Origin: Agrobacterium sp. a22-2 | Lineage (GTDB): Bacteria > Pseudomonadota > Alphaproteobacteria > Rhizobiales > Rhizobiaceae | NCBI RefSeq assembly: GCF_012276985.1 | Contig: NZ_JAAXMM010000015.1 | Span: 95,174-159,173, forward strand | DNA: 64,000 bases | Direction of reading: 5' to 3' | Part shown: positions 60,892 to 64,000 of the stretch, one piece after another | Position numbering within the stretch: the stretch's first letter is position 1 | Layout of the letters: each line of letters opens with the position of its first letter | Program-made: the position numbers and the translations under genes | Notes under the pieces: generated by a model | What the model was told of the DNA's origin: nothing | Seen by the model: only the letters and a program-made list of their open reading frames with translations | Databases searched by the model: none

Positions 60892-61599
60892 ATGAGCGAA
60901 TTCCGTCTCTCTTTTCCGGCATGTGTTATCGCCGGGAAAAGCAGGCTCAGCGCCGACGACGTCATACTTCTGCGCAAATATACCTTTCCGGATGGCATCC
61001 AGACTTCGGTCGACGTCGTGACCATGCTGGCGCTCAACAATTCCTGTCCCGAGAAATGCGAGGAGTGGTCGACCTTCTTCGTCGAGACCCTCACTCACTA
61101 CATCGTGCATCACTGCTATCCCCAGGGCACGCTGGACGACATCAATGCCGACTGGATCAGGCTGATGTTCACCACCGACGGTGTCATCAATTCGCCATCG
61201 GAACTGGAGCTGGTCCTGCATATCATCGAGGTTGCCGCCCATGTTCCGGCCAGCCTGTCGGTGCTGGCGCTCGACCAGCTGCGCCTGGCGCTGAGCAACG
61301 GCATGGGCGCCTATCATCTCGTCCGCGGACACAGCGGCGCACGCGTGATGCCGGGCGACCTCGACTATGTGCTTCGCGTGCTGCGGGGCAGCTGCGGCCC
61401 GGCCATCTCCTATCTCACCCCCGAGCAGGCCGACGCCATCCAGCGCATCGACCGCGCCGCCGTTCACGGCAGCAGCCATCCGGACTGGCACGCTTTCATG
61501 GCGTCGCTTGGAACGCGGGCATGTCGGCCGATCGAAAGCAACCGGTCGAGATGGCTGCGGGTCTCGGATGAATTCCTGCTGGACGAAGCCGCGGCTTGA
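60892..61599 (+). CDS. Conserved-looking protein of unknown function (235 residues)
   Basis: A soluble, mixed helical protein with no recognised domain. It contains SADDVILLRKYTFPDGIQTS, a Cys pair in NNSCPEKCEEW, and a long helical middle (ELELVLHIIEVAAHVPASLS) followed by LALDQLRLALSNGM. Codon use is normal for this chromosome. GGGGATAAAAG lies before the ATG and forms part of a hairpin. It precedes the SRPBCC/protease fusion by 137 bases. Confidence 0.75.
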   Translation: MSEFRLSFPACVIAGKSRLSADDVILLRKYTFPDGIQTSVDVVTMLALNNSCPEKCEEWSTFFVETLTHYIVHHCYPQGTLDDINADWIRLMFTTDGVINSPSELELVLHIIEVAAHVPASLSVLALDQLRLALSNGMGAYHLVRGHSGARVMPGDLDYVLRVLRGSCGPAISYLTPEQADAIQRIDRAAVHGSSHPDWHAFMASLGTRACRPIESNRSRWLRVSDEFLLDEAAA

Positions 61600-61736
61600 A
61601 CCGGTATCGGGCCAGGCCGCCTGCCGGCCGAACTCTTGATTTTTGCTAAAATGCAACGTCGTACGGAAACCTTCCCGTCAGCCGGTCCTGCTAAGCTTGG
61701 CCCAGCAGAAACCGGCTTTGTCCGGAAGGGATGGGA

Positions 61737-63008
61737 ATGCAGACGATTGCCCCGGCGCTATTGTTGCTCGCGATCAATATCGGCTTGCTCTGGCTGCTGA
61801 TGGCCGCTCCGCTTGGCCGGCGGACCATTTCGCTGACCCGCACCATGCGAACCAGTCCAAGCGACCTGTGGAATGCTATCCGGCCGGCCGGCGCTGTCGC
61901 GGCCTGGCACCCCTCGGTGACGGCCGAGCGCATGCCGAACCCCTCTGCCTCCCGGCTGGAGCAATCGCTGCGTCAACCGGACCGTCACGGACAGCCGATC
62001 GTGCGGACGCTAGCCGTCGACATCGAGGAGAGGCCCGAAGGCGGCCTCTACCGGATCAATGCGCGGGTGGTGGCCGACAGCAGCCTCGACATGGCCTTCT
62101 GGGCGGAGTTTCGCGATCACCGGACCGTGACGCCGGCCGGCCGCGACGCCTGCCTGACGGTCGCGCAGACCGATCACTATCGCGGTGCCGCCTTCTACCT
62201 CTATCGCTATCTGATGCTCTACCGCGAGATCGGCGCCCTGGAGCGTTTTCTGGCAAGCGGCAAGCGAGCAAGCCCCGGCTGGCTGGAACACCCTCTGGTC
62301 ACGGTTCTGCTGGCTGTCGTCTCGACCCTGATGCTCTGGCCGTTTTTCGGGCTGACGCGCAACGGGCTGATGATCTCGACCATGCTCACCGTCGTCATCA
62401 TCCTGCACGAACTCGGTCATATGACCGCCTACCGCGCCTTCGGCCACCGCAGCGCCCGCATGATCTTCGTGCCGCTGCTGGGCGGCGTCGCCATTGGCGG
62501 GCGTCCCTATAACAGCCTCTTCGAGGTCGCAACCTGTGCTTTGATGGGTCCCGGCATCTCCGCCTTCCTCGTGCCGATCCTGATTGCCGCCGAGCAATCG
62601 GTCGGCGTCAGCCTGCTACCGCAGGCCGTCGACGGCCCCCTCCTCGTCTTCCTGCTCATTCTCGGTGCCTTCAATCTGCTCAATCTGCTGCCGATGTCGC
62701 GCTTCGATGGCGGACAGATCCTGCGCCAGATCTTTCCCAGCCGCGGCGCTCTTGCGGCGGGCAGTTTCGGCATCACCGCAGCGATCCTGTGGACCGGATG
62801 GCGAATCGGCGTGCCGACCATGGCCCTGCTGGCGGCCCTGTCGGTCTTCACGTTGATGAGCCTAATGGCAGCCGTCAGCATCAAGCCGCGCGACACGCTG
62901 ATCGAGATGACGCCGCCTGAGCGGTTGATGGCCGGCTTCGGCCTCTATGCGGCGGTATCGATCCATGCCTATGCGGTGATCTATGCCTGCGAACGGCTGC
63001 TTGGCTGA
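61737..63008 (+). CDS. Membrane protein fusing an SRPBCC-like domain to a site-2-protease-like metalloprotease core
   Basis: About 423 residues. There is one N-terminal helix (about 5-22), then a lipid-binding SRPBCC-like domain (about 30-170, TRTMRTSPSDLWNAIRPAGA), then about six helices. The zinc motif HELGH lies near residue 224-228 (VVIILHELGHMTAY), with the partner motif NLLNLLPMSRFDGGQ near 318. These are the two defining M50 intramembrane-protease motifs. The ATG at 61737 has AAGGG at good spacing; 61731 is too close. The substrate is unknown. Confidence 0.82.
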   Translation: MQTIAPALLLLAINIGLLWLLMAAPLGRRTISLTRTMRTSPSDLWNAIRPAGAVAAWHPSVTAERMPNPSASRLEQSLRQPDRHGQPIVRTLAVDIEERPEGGLYRINARVVADSSLDMAFWAEFRDHRTVTPAGRDACLTVAQTDHYRGAAFYLYRYLMLYREIGALERFLASGKRASPGWLEHPLVTVLLAVVSTLMLWPFFGLTRNGLMISTMLTVVIILHELGHMTAYRAFGHRSARMIFVPLLGGVAIGGRPYNSLFEVATCALMGPGISAFLVPILIAAEQSVGVSLLPQAVDGPLLVFLLILGAFNLLNLLPMSRFDGGQILRQIFPSRGALAAGSFGITAAILWTGWRIGVPTMALLAALSVFTLMSLMAAVSIKPRDTLIEMTPPERLMAGFGLYAAVSIHAYAVIYACERLLG

Positions 63009-63065
63009 CGATGGCGCGATGTCCATGGCTTGACAGGCGGGCTTCGCGACGTTTCAACATCGGTC

Positions 63066-63683
63066 ATGGAAAATCTCAATCCCAAGCTCCCGTCCGGCTA
63101 CTCGCCGGTCCCGCCCGGCAAGATCGCCAATGTCGAAACACGTCTGGAGATGCTGGCGAGACCCGCTGCGAAAGTGCCGCAACCGCCAGCCGGCGCCCTT
63201 TCGCTGCAGCGCTGGCATTCTCCTTCCATCGCTGACTATCGGGAGCTGTTCCGCGCCGTCGGCCAGGACTGGCTGTGGACATCAAGGCTTGTCATGGCCG
63301 ACGAGAAGCTCGCCGCGATCCTCTCCGAGCCGCGCGTTGAGATATACCGATTGATGGACGATAACAAGGCGATCGGCCTGCTGGAGCTGGACTTCCGGCA
63401 GGCTGAGCAATGCGAACTGGCCTTTTTCGGGCTGGTGTCCGATGCCATCGGCAAGGGCGCGGGACGCTTGATGATGAGCCATGCGATCGATCTCGCCTGG
63501 AGCCGGCCGATCCGGCGTTTCTGGGTCCATACCTGCACCCATGATTCCCAGGCGGCCTTGCCGTTTTACTGCCGCTCCGGTTTCACCCCCTATGCCACGC
63601 TGGTCGAAGTCGACGACGATCCCCGCCTGACCGGTGTCGTCCCCCGTCACCTCGCACCGCATGTGCCTTTGATCGAGCCCTGA
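63066..63683 (+). CDS. GNAT-family N-acetyltransferase
   Basis: About 205 residues. The N-terminal 60 residues are not conserved in the fold. The GNAT core follows with ELAFFGLVSDAIGKGAGRLM (acetyl-CoA loop) and RFWVHTCTHDSQAALPFYCR. The ATG at 63066 is preferred; a TTG at 63030 would add 12 residues. The substrate is unknown. Confidence 0.83.
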   Translation: MENLNPKLPSGYSPVPPGKIANVETRLEMLARPAAKVPQPPAGALSLQRWHSPSIADYRELFRAVGQDWLWTSRLVMADEKLAAILSEPRVEIYRLMDDNKAIGLLELDFRQAEQCELAFFGLVSDAIGKGAGRLMMSHAIDLAWSRPIRRFWVHTCTHDSQAALPFYCRSGFTPYATLVEVDDDPRLTGVVPRHLAPHVPLIEP

Positions 63684-63786
63684 CCATCCATGCCGGATTG
63701 CGACATCAGCTGGCCGTTTCCGGGTTGAGCCGTGACGCCTGACCGTGCAAAAGTCGCCCCAACACATCAATCGAGGAGTAAACACC

Positions 63787-64000
63787 ATGGACGTTCGCGC
63801 CGCCGTTGCCGTGCAGGCAGGAAAACCGCTTGAGATCATGACCGTTCAGCTCGAAGGCCCACGCGCCGGCGAAGTGCTGATCGAGGTGAAGGCGACCGGC
63901 ATCTGCCATACCGATGATTTTACGCTCTCGGGCGCCGATCCGGAAGGCCTGTTCCCGGCCATTCTCGGCCATGAGGGCGCCGGCATCGTTGTCGATATCG
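63787..64000 (+). CDS. adhC: Class III alcohol dehydrogenase / S-(hydroxymethyl)glutathione dehydrogenase, 3' truncated by window edge
   Basis: The first 71 codons are visible: VRAAVAVQAGKPLEIM, the catalytic-zinc Cys in KATGICHTDDFTLSGADPEG and GHEGAGIVVDI with the second ligand. ICHTD(D/A) followed by LSG.DPEG.FP is characteristic of glutathione-dependent formaldehyde dehydrogenases. GAGGAG precedes the ATG. The enzyme oxidises the formaldehyde-glutathione adduct and reduces S-nitrosoglutathione. Confidence 0.92.
   Translation, partial: MDVRAAVAVQAGKPLEIMTVQLEGPRAGEVLIEVKATGICHTDDFTLSGADPEGLFPAILGHEGAGIVVDI

Overview
The window is a high-GC (low 60s percent by eye) alphaproteobacterial chromosome segment. 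The gene set and codon use point to the order Rhizobiales, most likely family Rhizobiaceae: DUF1489 and DUF599 proteins, CHASE2 cyclase with FecR, a MocR regulator next to a polyamine-type ABC transporter, LipB beside a tRNA-Leu(GAG), and very frequent ATGA stop/start overlaps. No insertion sequence, phage gene, CRISPR array or rRNA was seen. Genus and species cannot be settled from the sequence alone.

Layout. (1) 1-13.5 kb, envelope and export: the end of an RbbA/YhhJ-type ABC-2 exporter, a CpxAR-like two-component pair, and a divergent tripartite RND efflux operon (outer membrane factor, adaptor, pump). The efflux operon runs into a lipoprotein patatin phospholipase and is followed by a second, membrane-embedded patatin. 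A GTAAA-N5-GTAAA box lies between the regulator and the pump. (2) 13.7-25.1 kb, catabolism: GMC oxidoreductase, MocR regulator, enolase-superfamily dehydratase or racemase, aldehyde dehydrogenase, FAD amine oxidase-like protein and a four-gene PotFGHI-type ABC importer. Similar motif sets precede the enzyme operon and the importer operon. (3) 25.1-29.4 kb, cyclic nucleotide signalling: Crp-type regulator divergent from FecR plus CHASE2-cyclase, then an AraC regulator. (4) 29.6-39.9 kb, an unusual biosynthetic island: membrane alkaline-phosphatase-fold enzyme, UPF0104 flippase-like protein, FkbM methyltransferase, CDP-alcohol phosphatidyltransferase, GTP cyclohydrolase II, MDR oxidoreductase, a pterin-synthase-like protein lacking catalytic residues, GT4 glycosyltransferase, SAM methyltransferase, stand-alone RibD reductase domain and cytochrome b561. 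This is the best candidate here for an undescribed system: GTP-derived pterin, pyrimidine or flavin chemistry combined with glycosyl, methyl and phospholipid-type transfer. (5) 40.2-50.6 kb, signalling and secretion: a TctDE-like two-component system coupled to a periplasmic binding protein, a 1004-residue RTX protein, and a sulfite-oxidase-fold sensor protein coupled to a PAS histidine kinase and a LuxR-type response regulator. (6) 50.6-64 kb, mostly housekeeping: DUF1489, serine dehydratase, a 33-residue membrane protein with its own terminator, DUF599, DUF1624, an isoprenylcysteine-methyltransferase-like protein, MerR, MgtE, a deformylase paralogue missing metal ligands, tRNA-Leu, LipB, an XRE regulator, an EamA transporter, an unknown protein, an SRPBCC/site-2-protease fusion, a GNAT acetyltransferase and the start of a class III alcohol dehydrogenase.

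Functions are assigned from motifs read by eye and from family knowledge; no database search was possible. Operator and promoter calls rest on pattern matching only.
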